Shown: positions 35,770-44,588, counted from the first letter of the stretch. The stretch is 64,000 bases of DNA from Comamonas phosphati (GCF_014637085.1 NZ_BMEU01000013.1:62001-126000), one strand, 5' to 3'. Notes: generated by a model not told the origin, from the letters alone. Numbers and translations are program-made.

Positions 35770-37395
35770 TTACGCAGGTGTCAGCAAATGGTCGCGGTAG
35801 GCGTCACGCAGCAGGTTCTTCTGCATCTTGCCGGTGCCGCCGAGCGGTATCTGGTCGACGAACACCACATCGTCCGGCGTCCACCACTTGGCCACGCGGC
35901 CCTCGAAGAAGGCCAGCAGTTCGTCACGCGACAGCGCGCGGCCGGGCTTTTTCGCGACCACGAGCAGCGGCCGCTCGTCCCATTTCGGGTGGCGCACGCC
36001 TATGCAGGCCGCCATGGCCACGGCGGGGTGGGCCATGGCGATGTTTTCGAGGTCGATGGAGCCTATCCATTCGCCGCCGGACTTGATCACATCCTTGCTG
36101 CGGTCGGTGATTTGCATGAAGCCGTCGGCATCGATGGTCGCCACGTCGCCGGTCGGGAACCAGCCGTCCACCAGTGGGCCCGCGCCTTCGCCGCGGAAGT
36201 AGCCGCTGGCGATCCAGGGGCCGCGCACCATCAGCTCGCCCGGCGTGCGGCCGTCGTGCGGCAGGCGCTGGCCCGCGGCATCGACGATCTTCATTTCCAC
36301 GCCGAACACGGCGCGCCCCTGCTTGGCCTGCAGGGCCTGGCGCTGCGGGGCATCCAGCGCCGCCTGGCGCGGCGTGAGCCGGCTCACGCTGCCCAGCGGG
36401 CTGGTCTCGGTCATGCCCCAGGCGTGGATGACCTGCACATCGTGCTGCTGGAAGGCCTCGATCATGGCCGGCGGGCAGGCCGAGCCGCCGATGATGGTGC
36501 GGCGCATGCTGCCAAAGCGCAGGCCGTGGCTCTGCACATGGGTCAGCAGCCCCTGCCAGACGGTGGGCACGCCGGCGGAGACCGTGACGCCTTCGGCCTC
36601 GAACAGCTCGTAGAGCGATTGGCCGTCGAGCCAGGGGCCGGGAAACACCAGCTTGGCGCCGACCATGGCCGCGATGTACGGAATGCCCCAGGCGTTCACA
36701 TGGAACATGGGCACCACGGGCAGCACGGCGTCGTGGCTCGAGTAGTTGAGCGCATCGGGCAGGGCCGCGGCATAGGCGTGCAGCAGCGTGGAGCGGTGGC
36801 TGTAGAGCACGCCCTTGGGGTTGCCCGTGGTGCCCGAGGTGTAGCACAGCGAGGAGGCGCTGCGCTCGTCCAAGTCGGGCCAGTCGAAGCGGTCGGTCTG
36901 CGCGGCCAGCAGGTCCTCGTAGCACAGCAGGCCGGCAAGGGTGGTGGTGGCCGGCATGTGCGCCCGGTCCGTCATGGCGACAAAGGCCTTGATGGTGGAG
37001 ACGCGCGAGGCGATGGCCTCTACCAGCGGCAGGAACGTCAGGTCGAAGAACAGGATCTGATCCTCGGCATGGTCGGCGATCCAGGCCACTTGGTCGGCAT
37101 GCAGGCGCGGGTTGATGGTGTGCAGCACGGCGCCCGAACCCGAGACGGCGTAGTACAGCTCCATGTGGCGGTAGCCGTTCCAGGCCAGCGTGGCCACGCG
37201 CTGGCCCTGGGCAATGCCGCGCGCCGCCAGCGCATTGGCCAGCTGACGGGCGCGCCGCCCCATGTCGCCATAGGTGTAGCGGTGCACATCGCCTTCGACA
37301 CGGCGCGACACGATCTCGCGCTCTGCATGCTGCTGCTCCGCATGGGTGAGCAGGCTGGAGATCAGCAGCGGCCTATCCATCATCAAGCCATTCAT
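35770..37395 (-). CDS. Acyl-CoA ligase (AMP-forming), medium-chain/FadD13-like group
   Basis: The 541-residue enzyme has the phosphate loop CYTSGTTGNPKG, WGMTETSP, GWFPTGDVATID and the C-terminal catalytic Lys in GGTGKMQK. It makes acyl-CoA from an acid, ATP and CoA. I start it at the ATG at 37395, 7 bases after a GGAGG site; a GTG lies one codon earlier. It is unlike the Liv-operon ligase at 2140, which belongs to another branch. It is in the right-hand operon between Qor and the MFS carrier. Confidence 0.9.
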   Translation of the reverse strand: MNGLMMDRPLLISSLLTHAEQQHAEREIVSRRVEGDVHRYTYGDMGRRARQLANALAARGIAQGQRVATLAWNGYRHMELYYAVSGSGAVLHTINPRLHADQVAWIADHAEDQILFFDLTFLPLVEAIASRVSTIKAFVAMTDRAHMPATTTLAGLLCYEDLLAAQTDRFDWPDLDERSASSLCYTSGTTGNPKGVLYSHRSTLLHAYAAALPDALNYSSHDAVLPVVPMFHVNAWGIPYIAAMVGAKLVFPGPWLDGQSLYELFEAEGVTVSAGVPTVWQGLLTHVQSHGLRFGSMRRTIIGGSACPPAMIEAFQQHDVQVIHAWGMTETSPLGSVSRLTPRQAALDAPQRQALQAKQGRAVFGVEMKIVDAAGQRLPHDGRTPGELMVRGPWIASGYFRGEGAGPLVDGWFPTGDVATIDADGFMQITDRSKDVIKSGGEWIGSIDLENIAMAHPAVAMAACIGVRHPKWDERPLLVVAKKPGRALSRDELLAFFEGRVAKWWTPDDVVFVDQIPLGGTGKMQKNLLRDAYRDHLLTPA

Positions 37396-37409
37396 CACAA
37401 GCCTCCGGT

Positions 37410-38393
37410 TCAGGGCACGAGTACGGTGGAACCGGCGGTCTTGCGCGCTTCGAGAGCGCGGTGCGCATCTGCCGCATCGGCCAGCGCAAAGGTCTGCTGG
37501 GGCTCGCTGACGATGCGGCCGGCCAGCACGTGGTCGAACAGTTCCTTGGCCATGTCCAGCATGTGGGGGCGGGGGAAGATATAGTGGATCATCGCGGGCC
37601 GGGTCATCCAGATCGAGCCCTTTTGCGCGAGCACTTGCGAATCCACGATCACCGATCCGGAAGAGGTGCCGTTGCTGACGAAATGGCCGCGTGGCTGCAG
37701 GCAGTTGAGGGAGTCCATCAGCGTGTCCTTGCCCACCGAGTCATAGACCACGGGAACGCCCTTGCCGCCCGTGATTTCCTTGACGCGCTCGACGATGTTC
37801 TCGCGCGAGGTCACGATGGTGTGGGTGCAGCCGTTGGCCTTGGCCAGCGCGGCCTTCTCGTCGGTGCTCACGGTGCCGATCATGGTCACACCCAGGGCGC
37901 GTGCCCACTGGCAGGCGATCAGGCCCACGCCGCCGGCTGCGGCATGGTAGAGGATGGTTTCGCCGCCCTTGAGCGGATAGACCTGGCGGAACAGGTACTG
38001 CGCTGTCATGCCCTTCATCATCAGGGTGGCGGCCGTGCGGTTGCTGATGCCGTCGGGCAGGGGGATCAGCACTTCGGCCGGCATCACGCGCACTTGCGAG
38101 TAAGCGCCCTGGGGGCCGATCAGATAGCCCACGCGGTCGCCGGGCTTGAGGTAGTCCACGCCCGGGCCCACGGCCTCGATCACGCCCACGGCATCCGAGC
38201 CCAGGCCGGAGCCAACACCCTCGGGCAGGGCCAGCGGGTAGCGGCCGGTGCGGAAATAGACGTCGATGAAGTTGAGCGCGATATAGGTGTGGCGTATGCG
38301 CACCTCGCCCGGTCCGGGGTCACCCACGGCGACATCCTCGAACTTCAGTACTTCGGGGCCGCCGGTTTCGTAAAAGCGTATGGCTTTGACCAT
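37410..38393 (-). CDS. NADPH:quinone oxidoreductase, Qor-type zinc-independent MDR
   Basis: The 327-residue medium-chain reductase has the NADPH motif HAAAGGVGLIACQWA (150-164) and the N-terminus IRFYETGGPEVLKFEDV, characteristic of QOR/zeta-crystallin proteins. It lacks the catalytic-zinc ligands of alcohol dehydrogenases. It may reduce a quinone or an enoyl intermediate of the pathway. It follows the RBBP9-type gene by 36 bp and precedes the ligase by 14 bp. Confidence 0.9.
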   Translation of the reverse strand: MVKAIRFYETGGPEVLKFEDVAVGDPGPGEVRIRHTYIALNFIDVYFRTGRYPLALPEGVGSGLGSDAVGVIEAVGPGVDYLKPGDRVGYLIGPQGAYSQVRVMPAEVLIPLPDGISNRTAATLMMKGMTAQYLFRQVYPLKGGETILYHAAAGGVGLIACQWARALGVTMIGTVSTDEKAALAKANGCTHTIVTSRENIVERVKEITGGKGVPVVYDSVGKDTLMDSLNCLQPRGHFVSNGTSSGSVIVDSQVLAQKGSIWMTRPAMIHYIFPRPHMLDMAKELFDHVLAGRIVSEPQQTFALADAADAHRALEARKTAGSTVLVP

Positions 38394-38429
38394 GGTGTCT
38401 GTCTCCTTGAAATTGCTTGAAACTGTTTT

Positions 38430-38993
38430 TCAGGCCGAGAGTTCGGCAATGAATTCATGCGCGCGCGGCCATTCGCCATAGCCGGACGCGGGGTTGAGGT
38501 GGCCTACATCGCCCAGGTCCACGAGGCGGCTGCCCCAGGCCCTGGCCATTTGTCGAACCTGCTCGAAGCGCGCCAGCGGGTCGTTGCGGCTGGCCGCGAC
38601 GATGCTGGGAAAGGGCAGGGCCTGCATGGGCACGGGCAGCCAGCCGCCGTCCTTCAGTGCCTGCAGCGGCGGATAGCCTTCGGGCACGGGCAGCTCCAGC
38701 TCGGGCGGCACGGCCAGCAGAGCACCGTGGATGGGGCGCCGGGTCTGCGCTGCCCAATGCGCAACCATGGGACAGCCGCCGCTGTGCGCCACGATCACGA
38801 TGGGGCCGGTGATGGACTGTGCTGCTTCTTCAATGGCCTGCACGCGCGCTGCGCGATCCAGCCCCGCGCCGCTGCGGCCCATGGGCGGCACGGCATGCAC
38901 CCGCGGCGGCTGCGCTGCCAGCAGTGTCTGCCAATGCGTATCCACATGGTCGCGCAGGCCCGGGACAATCAGGACAGTAGGTTGAGACGTCAT
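38430..38993 (-). CDS. RBBP9/YdeN-family serine hydrolase
   Basis: The 187-residue small alpha/beta hydrolase has the start TVLIVPGLRDHVDTHWQTLL, nucleophile Ser71 in VAHSGG, Asp138 in ASRNDP and His165 in GHLN, a complete triad. The family is poorly characterised; some members hydrolyse small esters or amides. Its position inside the right-hand catabolic operon suggests an ester or thioester cleavage step, but no substrate can be read off. Confidence 0.85.
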   Translation of the reverse strand: MTSQPTVLIVPGLRDHVDTHWQTLLAAQPPRVHAVPPMGRSGAGLDRAARVQAIEEAAQSITGPIVIVAHSGGCPMVAHWAAQTRRPIHGALLAVPPELELPVPEGYPPLQALKDGGWLPVPMQALPFPSIVAASRNDPLARFEQVRQMARAWGSRLVDLGDVGHLNPASGYGEWPRAHEFIAELSA

Positions 38994-39028
38994 TTCAATG
39001 CTCTGGTGCGTATGACATTGGCAAAGCT

Positions 39029-39997
39029 TCAGTTGAGCTTGATGCCGAAGGTCTTGACGATCTCGGCATTGCGCTCGAACTCGGTGCGCATGTCGGCTTC
39101 GAGCTGTTCCTGGGTGCGCTTCTCCTGTATCGCCTCAAAGCCTGTGCCCGCATAGCGTTCGCGTACGGCGGGCGCGGCATTGACCTTGGCCAGCGTGGCG
39201 TACATCTTCTCCATCAGCGGGCGCGGCGTATTGGCGGAAGCAAAGACGCCGGCCCAGTTGCTGAAATTGATTTCCGGATAGCCGAGCTCGGCCATGGTCG
39301 GCACGTTCGGGTACTCGGGCAGGCGGCTCTTGTAGGCCACGGCCAGCAGCTTGACCTTGCCGCTGGGGATCAGCGGCTTGGAGGTGACCGAGCCGTCGAA
39401 CATCAGCGGAACCTGGTTGCCCATGACCTGGGCCAGTGCGGGAGCCGAGCCGGGGAAGGCCACATGCTCCATGTCGAGCCCGGCCTTCTTGTTCAGGATG
39501 GCGCCCGCGTATTGCGAGGCCGTGCCCGGACTGTAGGAGGCGAACGAGACCTTGCCCGGATTGGCCTTCGCGTAGGCGATCGCCTCCGTGGCATCCTTGG
39601 CCGGGAATTGCGGCGAGGCGATGAACAGCAGGACCGAGCGCGCCATCTGGGCCACGGGCTTGACGTCCTTCAGGGGATCGAAGCCGACCTTGAGCACCAG
39701 CGGCGACTCGGTCAGCACATTGGTCACCGTGACCAGCAGGGTGTGGCCGTCGGCTGGCTGGGCCAGCATGTACTTGACGGCGATGGCTCCGCCGGCGCCC
39801 GGGCGGTTCTCGACAATGACCGGTTGCTTGATCTCCAGCGCCAGCTGGTCGCTGATGATGCGCGCGAAGACATCGATGGTGCCACCCGGCGGCGCGGGCA
39901 CGATGAGCTTGACCGGCTTGTCGGAGAAGGCCAGCGCGCTGCCGGCCTGCAGCGCCGCAGCCAGCGCGATGGGCAGGAGGGATGCAATGCGTTTCAT
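39029..39997 (-). CDS. Bug/TctC-family periplasmic receptor 4
   Basis: The 322-residue receptor has the signal peptide MKRIASLLPIALAAALQAGSALA and the mature start FSDKPVKLIVPAPPGGTIDVF. It is a close relative of Bug 3 at 26869 (shared SFASYSPGTxSQYAG stretch). In the left operon the Bug gene is first; here it is third, after the TfdA-type and BKACE genes. The start lies 14 bp after the BKACE 2 stop codon. Confidence 0.9.
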   Translation of the reverse strand: MKRIASLLPIALAAALQAGSALAFSDKPVKLIVPAPPGGTIDVFARIISDQLALEIKQPVIVENRPGAGGAIAVKYMLAQPADGHTLLVTVTNVLTESPLVLKVGFDPLKDVKPVAQMARSVLLFIASPQFPAKDATEAIAYAKANPGKVSFASYSPGTASQYAGAILNKKAGLDMEHVAFPGSAPALAQVMGNQVPLMFDGSVTSKPLIPSGKVKLLAVAYKSRLPEYPNVPTMAELGYPEINFSNWAGVFASANTPRPLMEKMYATLAKVNAAPAVRERYAGTGFEAIQEKRTQEQLEADMRTEFERNAEIVKTFGIKLN

Positions 39998-40011
39998 TGC
40001 GTGCTCCCGTG

Positions 40012-41070
40012 TCAGGCCGCCTTGCGCAGAAAGCCTTGCTGCCGGCCCGGGGCGTTGGGCGCGAAGCCATTGGCTGCCAGCGATTCTTCGGTGGTGTCGT
40101 AGAACACGCCGATCTTGCTGATCTCGCGGGCCTGTTGTGCCGTGGCGATGGGGCGGCCGAATTCACGCGAGATGCGCACCAGCTGCTCGACCTGCCTGGC
40201 GGTGCCGATCTTGGCCGAGCGGTCCTGGTTCCACAGGTTGTCCTCGGTGCCGGTACGCACATGCAGGCCCATGGCGATGCCCATCATGTTCACGGGCAGC
40301 ACGTTGAGCACGGAGCTTTCCACCGTCACCACGGCGCCGTCGGGCACGGCGCGCATGAAGTTGGCTAGGCTGTAGACGTTGGGCACGTCCATGCCGCCGC
40401 CGATGGCCACCCAGTTCATCACCAGCGGGCCCTTGTAGATGCCGCGGCGCATCAGGCGCTCCACCGACTCGAAGCTGTTGAGGTTGTAGCACTGGAAGGC
40501 GCTCTGGATGCCCGCGGCCGTGAGGCGCCGGATATGCTCCTCGGCCCAGCCGGGCTGGGAGGGTACGGTCATTTCCTTGTAGGCGTTGAAGGTGGCGGGA
40601 TCTTCCATCGACGTGCCGCGGATGTCGTGCAGGTCGAACTGCTCCATCACATTCATCTGCGAGGTGTTGATGGTCACCGTCACCTGGTCGGGTTTGGGGT
40701 CGAGTTCGGCCAGCATGTGGCGCGTGTCGTCGGACAGCCACTTGGCGGCCGCGCCATCCGTTTCCGGGGCGAAGGAAATCGAGCCGCCCACCTGGATGAT
40801 CATTTCGGGCACCCGGGCCCGCACGCCGGCGATCAGCTCGTTGAACTTGGACAGGCGCTTGGAGCCGCGGCCATCGAGTTCGCGCACATGCAGGTGCAGC
40901 ACCTGGGCACCTGCGTTGTAGCAGTCCACGGCGCGCTGGATCTGGTCTTCCATGGAGACGGCGATTTCGCCAGGGAAGTCCTGAGGCATCCACGAGGGCG
41001 CGTAGGGCGCTGCGGTGATGATCAGCGGTTGCTGGTTTTCGGGGAACAGGTGGCCGTCGAGGAAGTTCAT
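40012..41070 (-). CDS. BKACE (DUF849) beta-keto acid cleavage enzyme 2
   Basis: The 352-residue paralogue of BKACE 1 is identical to it over its first 25 residues (MNFLDGHLFPENQQPLIITA and onward) and carries the same Zn-binding pair in VLHLHVREL. The main divergence is near residues 147-165, before YKEMTVPSQP, which may shape specificity. It lies between TfdA-type 2 and Bug 4 on the minus strand. A repeat of the copy-A family lies in the gap before it. Confidence 0.88.
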   Translation of the reverse strand: MNFLDGHLFPENQQPLIITAAPYAPSWMPQDFPGEIAVSMEDQIQRAVDCYNAGAQVLHLHVRELDGRGSKRLSKFNELIAGVRARVPEMIIQVGGSISFAPETDGAAAKWLSDDTRHMLAELDPKPDQVTVTINTSQMNVMEQFDLHDIRGTSMEDPATFNAYKEMTVPSQPGWAEEHIRRLTAAGIQSAFQCYNLNSFESVERLMRRGIYKGPLVMNWVAIGGGMDVPNVYSLANFMRAVPDGAVVTVESSVLNVLPVNMMGIAMGLHVRTGTEDNLWNQDRSAKIGTARQVEQLVRISREFGRPIATAQQAREISKIGVFYDTTEESLAANGFAPNAPGRQQGFLRKAA

Positions 41071-41096
41071 GGTGCTCTCCAGGTAAAAAATGGGCG

Positions 41097-41139
41097 AATA
41101 AAGCCTCTAACGCTTGTGTGACAAGCGCTATTTGCTATC
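41097..41139 (-). repeat. Interspersed ~42-bp palindromic repeat, copy B
   Basis: On the minus strand this reads TGATAGCAAATAGCGCTTG, a GTCAC loop, CAAGCG and AGGCTTTATT, homologous to copy A (28697-28738). It again lies between a TfdA-type and a BKACE gene with the same orientation to transcription. The GCGCTTG/CAAGCG arms can form a hairpin in the mRNA. Confidence 0.65.
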
Positions 41140-41150
41140 AATATCGGGGT

Positions 41151-41999
41151 TTAGAAGGTCGGCGTGCCGATGATTCCGGCGCGTTCCATCTTGCGATGGC
41201 AGGGCGGGTAATCCATCACCGCGTAATGCTGGGTGACGCGGTTGTCCCAGATGGCAATGTCGTTGGGGCGCCAGCGCCAGCGCACCTGGTATTCGGGGAT
41301 GGCGGCCTGGCTGATCAGATATTGCAGCAGGTCGGAGGCGCCGCGCGTGAAGTCCTGGCCCACGCGCACATTGGCGGGGGTGTGGAAGTTGGTGAAGTGC
41401 GTGGCGAAGCCGTTGACGAACAGCACCTTTTCACCGGTTTCAGGGTGGGTGCGCACCACGGGATGCTCTGCATCCGGGTACTGGGCCTTGAGCGCCAGGC
41501 GCTTTTCAGCAGGCATGGCCGCGCCGAAGGTGCACTCGATGCTGTGGCGTGCGCGCAGCGGGGCGATCAGGTCCTTGATGTGCTGGGGCAGCTTCTCATA
41601 GGCCAGGGCCATGTTGGCCCACATGGTGTCGCCGCCCACGGGCGGGCATTCCACACAGCGCAGCACGGCGCCCATGGACGGCGATTCGCGCCAGGTGCCA
41701 TCGGCGTGCCAGGAGTTTTCGTAGCGGTCGTTGGGCTGTTCCGGCGACTTGTAGATTTGCACCAGGCCGGGATTTTCGGGATCGCTGCCTGTCACCGGAT
41801 GGTCTTCCAGTTGGCCGAAGCGGTGAGCGAAGGCCACATGCTCAGCGCGTGTGATGTCCTGACCACGCAGGAATACGACCTTGTATTTGAGCAAGGCGGC
41901 CTTGATCTCGGCGAAAAGGGCATCGTCATGGACCGCATCGGCCAGATTGACGCCCATGAGTTCTGCACCGATGGCACAGGTGAGAGGCTCTATGCGCAT
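41151..41999 (-). CDS. TauD/TfdA-family Fe(II)/2-oxoglutarate dioxygenase 2
   Basis: The 282-residue paralogue of the dioxygenase at 27846 has iron ligands His98, Asp100 (SWHADGTW) and His258 (VTQHYA), and an Arg in RKMERAGI. It differs from its paralogue by a 2-residue insert just before the HxD motif (SPEQPNDRYEN), near the active site. It is the first gene of the right-hand operon. An AGGAGACA site precedes the ATG, and a leftward -10-like box TAAAGT (42061-42066) follows the AraC-type operator. Confidence 0.9.
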   Translation of the reverse strand: MRIEPLTCAIGAELMGVNLADAVHDDALFAEIKAALLKYKVVFLRGQDITRAEHVAFAHRFGQLEDHPVTGSDPENPGLVQIYKSPEQPNDRYENSWHADGTWRESPSMGAVLRCVECPPVGGDTMWANMALAYEKLPQHIKDLIAPLRARHSIECTFGAAMPAEKRLALKAQYPDAEHPVVRTHPETGEKVLFVNGFATHFTNFHTPANVRVGQDFTRGASDLLQYLISQAAIPEYQVRWRWRPNDIAIWDNRVTQHYAVMDYPPCHRKMERAGIIGTPTF

Positions 42000-42089
42000 A
42001 GTTGTCTCCTATCGCTGTTGTATGTCCGGACTGTTTTGATCTTGATCGCCCGGTAGCACTACTTTAGGAAAGCCAGGGGGTATGCGCTT

Positions 42090-42124
42090 TGCATTTCATG
42101 CCAACCGTTTTGTATTTCATGCCA
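42090..42124. promoter_or_regulatory. AraC-type tandem operator, copy 2 (right catabolic operon / AraC 2)
   Basis: TGCATTTCATGCCA (42090-42103) and TGTATTTCATGCCA (42111-42124) are near-identical direct repeats 21 bp apart. TAAAGT lies 23 bases away on the leftward side, the same distance as TAGAGT at copy 1. The site is between the TfdA-type 2 gene and AraC regulator 2, whose start is 28 bp to the right. It could give both activation of the operon and autoregulation. Confidence 0.75.
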
Positions 42125-42152
42125 GAATGGCCGCCTAGCCAGGAGGGCGGCA

Positions 42153-43166
42153 ATGGTCACTTTGGTGCGTGCGGCGGCTTTGACCCATTTTTCCGAGGTC
42201 TTGCGGGAGCTTGGCGGCAACCCCGAAACGGCGCTGCGCCAAGCCGGGCTGCGCCCGTCCATGCTCAGGGAGCAGGACCAGCTGATCGATGTTTCTATAG
42301 CCTCGCGTTTGCTGGAGGATGCTGCCGTCGCCACCGGCTGCGAGACCTTCGGGCTGCGCATGGCCCAGTACCGGCAACTGTCCAACTTCGGGGTCATCAG
42401 CCTGCTGCTGCTGCACCAGCCGACCTTGCGCCATGTGATCACGACACTGATAGCGCATGTGCACCTGCTCAATGAATCGCTGCTGATCCACATGGAGGAT
42501 GCCGGCAGCGTCGTGATCCTGCGCGAGGACTTCGTGTCGCCCGACTCCATGCGCCAGTCCATCGAGCTGGCCATAGGCGTGCTGTTCCGCATGTGCGAAG
42601 CCTTGCTCAAGGACCGCTGGATGCCCCAGCGCGTATGTTTCAGCCATGCGGCGCCCGCCGACGCCAGCCTGCACAAGCGGCTGTTTCGCTGCCGCGTGGA
42701 GTTCGACGCCGAGTTCAACGGCATTGTCTGCCGCGCCGAAGACCTGGACGAACCCAACCCCCTGGCCGACCCCGTGCTGGTCCGCTACGCGAAGACCGTG
42801 GTGGAAACGACGCTCAAGGGCAAGCAGGCCTCCACGGGCCAGCAGGTGCGCAAGGCCATTTATCTCATGCTGCCATCGGGCAATGCCACCTGCATTTGCG
42901 TGGCGCAGGGGCTGGGGCGCAGCATGCGCACGCTGCAGCGCGAGCTCGATGGCGAGGGGCTGAGCTTCACCGGCCTGCTGGAAGAAGTGCGCCACGACCT
43001 GGCCCAGCGCTATGTGGCCAATCCGCACTACAGCATCGGCCAGATCGCGGCCATGCTCGGCTACGGCAGCCACAGTGCCTTCACGCGCTGGTTCACCGCG
43101 CGCTTCGGGTGCGCCCCGGAGATTTGGCGCGACCGGCTGCCGGGGCCGGCCCTGGAGCCGCGGTAA
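42153..43166 (+). CDS. AraC-family regulator 2
   Basis: The 337-residue regulator has an N-terminal arabinose-binding-type domain (AALTHFSEVLRELGGNPETALRQAG) and C-terminal double helix-turn-helix (ICVAQGLGRSMRTLQREL and IGQIAAMLGYGSHSAFTRWF). It is transcribed divergently from the right-hand catabolic operon and is the prime candidate to bind the direct repeats between them and upstream of the porin. A strong AGGAGG ribosome site precedes the ATG. Confidence 0.9.
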   Translation: MVTLVRAAALTHFSEVLRELGGNPETALRQAGLRPSMLREQDQLIDVSIASRLLEDAAVATGCETFGLRMAQYRQLSNFGVISLLLLHQPTLRHVITTLIAHVHLLNESLLIHMEDAGSVVILREDFVSPDSMRQSIELAIGVLFRMCEALLKDRWMPQRVCFSHAAPADASLHKRLFRCRVEFDAEFNGIVCRAEDLDEPNPLADPVLVRYAKTVVETTLKGKQASTGQQVRKAIYLMLPSGNATCICVAQGLGRSMRTLQRELDGEGLSFTGLLEEVRHDLAQRYVANPHYSIGQIAAMLGYGSHSAFTRWFTARFGCAPEIWRDRLPGPALEPR

Positions 43167-43178
43167 GAGCGGATGTCG

Positions 43179-44395
43179 TCAGGTAGCCCGCAGGCCTTGC
43201 TGCCGGGTCAGCCGTCGGTCCCAGCACACCATGGCCAGCGTCACCAGGCCCAGCGCCAGGCCCATGGCGCTGGTGCCGGCCCAGCCGTGGTGGAGCCAGG
43301 CCCAGGAGCCCAGGGCCGAACCCATGGAGGCGCCGATGAAATACGTGGTCATGTAGACCGCGTTGATGCGCGAGCGGGCCTCGGGCGCCAGCGCGTAGAT
43401 CACGTTCTGGTTGCTGATGTGCAGGGCCTGCAGCGCAGCGTCCACGACCAGCATGCCGGCCAGGAACCACCACAGGCTGGTGCCGCCCAGCCACAGGGCC
43501 AGCCAGCCCAGCAGCAGCAGGACGGCGCCGGCCAGCGTGGTGCGCTGCTCCAGCCCCTGGTCGGCCAGGCGGCCGGCGATATTGGCCATGAGGGCACCGG
43601 CAATGCCGGCAATGCCGATCAGGCCGATCTCCATGTCCGACAGCCTGAATTCCGGGCCGGCCAGCAGCAGGGCCATGGTGGAGAACAGCACGCTCACCGT
43701 GGCAAAGCCCAGGCCGCCGATGAGGGCGCGGCTGCGCAGGCGCGGGTGCTGGCGGATCAGCGCGGCCAGCGACTGCATGACGGCGCCATAGCTGACGGCG
43801 GCCGTGGGGGCGGCCTTGGGCAGGGCGCGCGACAGCAGCACGGCCGTCAGCGCGGTGCAGGCGGCGCCCACCCCCAGTACACGGTGCTCCAGCCGCCCAG
43901 GTCGGACAGGATGCCGGCCACGCTGCGCGAGGCCAGAATGCCGATCAGCAGCCCGCTCATCACCAGGCCCACGGCGCGGCCGCTGGCGCCGGGCGCGGCA
44001 AAGGTGGCGGCCATGGGCACCAGCACCTGGGCCGCGACCGAGAACACGCCGGCCATCAGCGTGCCGCCGGCCAGCAGGGCGAAGCTGCCCGTCAGCCCGC
44101 TGATGCCGCTGGCCAGCATGCCGCAGGCGGCCAGCAGCATGAGCGCGAGCACCAGGCGGCGGCGCTCCAGCATGTCGCCCAGCGGCACCAGGAACAGCAG
44201 GCCCAGGCCATAGGAGACCTGGGCCATGGTCACGGTGCTGGAGGCCAGGGCATCGCTGATCTGCAGGCTTTGCGCCATGGAGTGCAGCAGTGGCTGGTTG
44301 AAGTAATTGGCTCCTGCGCACAGGCCGCAGGCCGTGGCCATGAGCAGCAGGGTGGGGAGCGGAAGAGTTGGATGCGAAGCGGTCTGGGCTGTCAT
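43179..44395 (-). pseudogene. Frameshifted MFS transporter gene
   Basis: The reading frame from the ATG at 44395 codes MFS helices (LLLMATACGLCAGANYFNQP) up to DLGGWSTVYWG, then runs off into non-MFS sequence. A second frame takes over at once with VGAACTALTAVLLSRALP and continues to a normal MFS end at 43179. The switch falls at a run of five G on the coding strand (43871-43875); one extra G would restore a protein of about 405 residues. Either the gene is broken in this strain or there is a base-calling error. No alternative function is seen for the halves. Confidence 0.85.
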
Positions 44396-44417
44396 GAGGC
44401 GCGGATTTCTGGATGGA

Positions 44418-44588
44418 TCAGGCCGTCACGGCGCTGCGGACGGCCTGGGGCTGCGCAGCGGATGCCGCGACGGGAACGGCCGCCGTGGCCTCCACATCGA
44501 ACAGTATGCCGGGCAGGGCCAGCTTGGGCACGGGCGTCAGCGTGCAGACCGGAAAGCGCGGCCGGGGCGGGCGGGGCCGGGGCTCCGG
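44418..44588 (-). pseudogene. Possible 3' remnant of a Rid-family gene
   Basis: Between the EamA stop codon and the MFS start, an open frame without a start codon encodes PRFPVCTLTPVPKLALPGIL, then FDVEATA and an Ala-rich tail to a TGA. This resembles the C-terminal strand region of RidA/YjgF-type proteins, and the codon use looks coding. No N-terminal half exists upstream, where EamA begins. It may be a deletion scar. The assignment is tentative. Confidence 0.35.

Noticed and set aside
43871-43875. G-run in the broken MFS gene as a phase-variation switch
   Set aside because: Five bases are too few for efficient slippage; a simple deletion or base-calling error is more likely.
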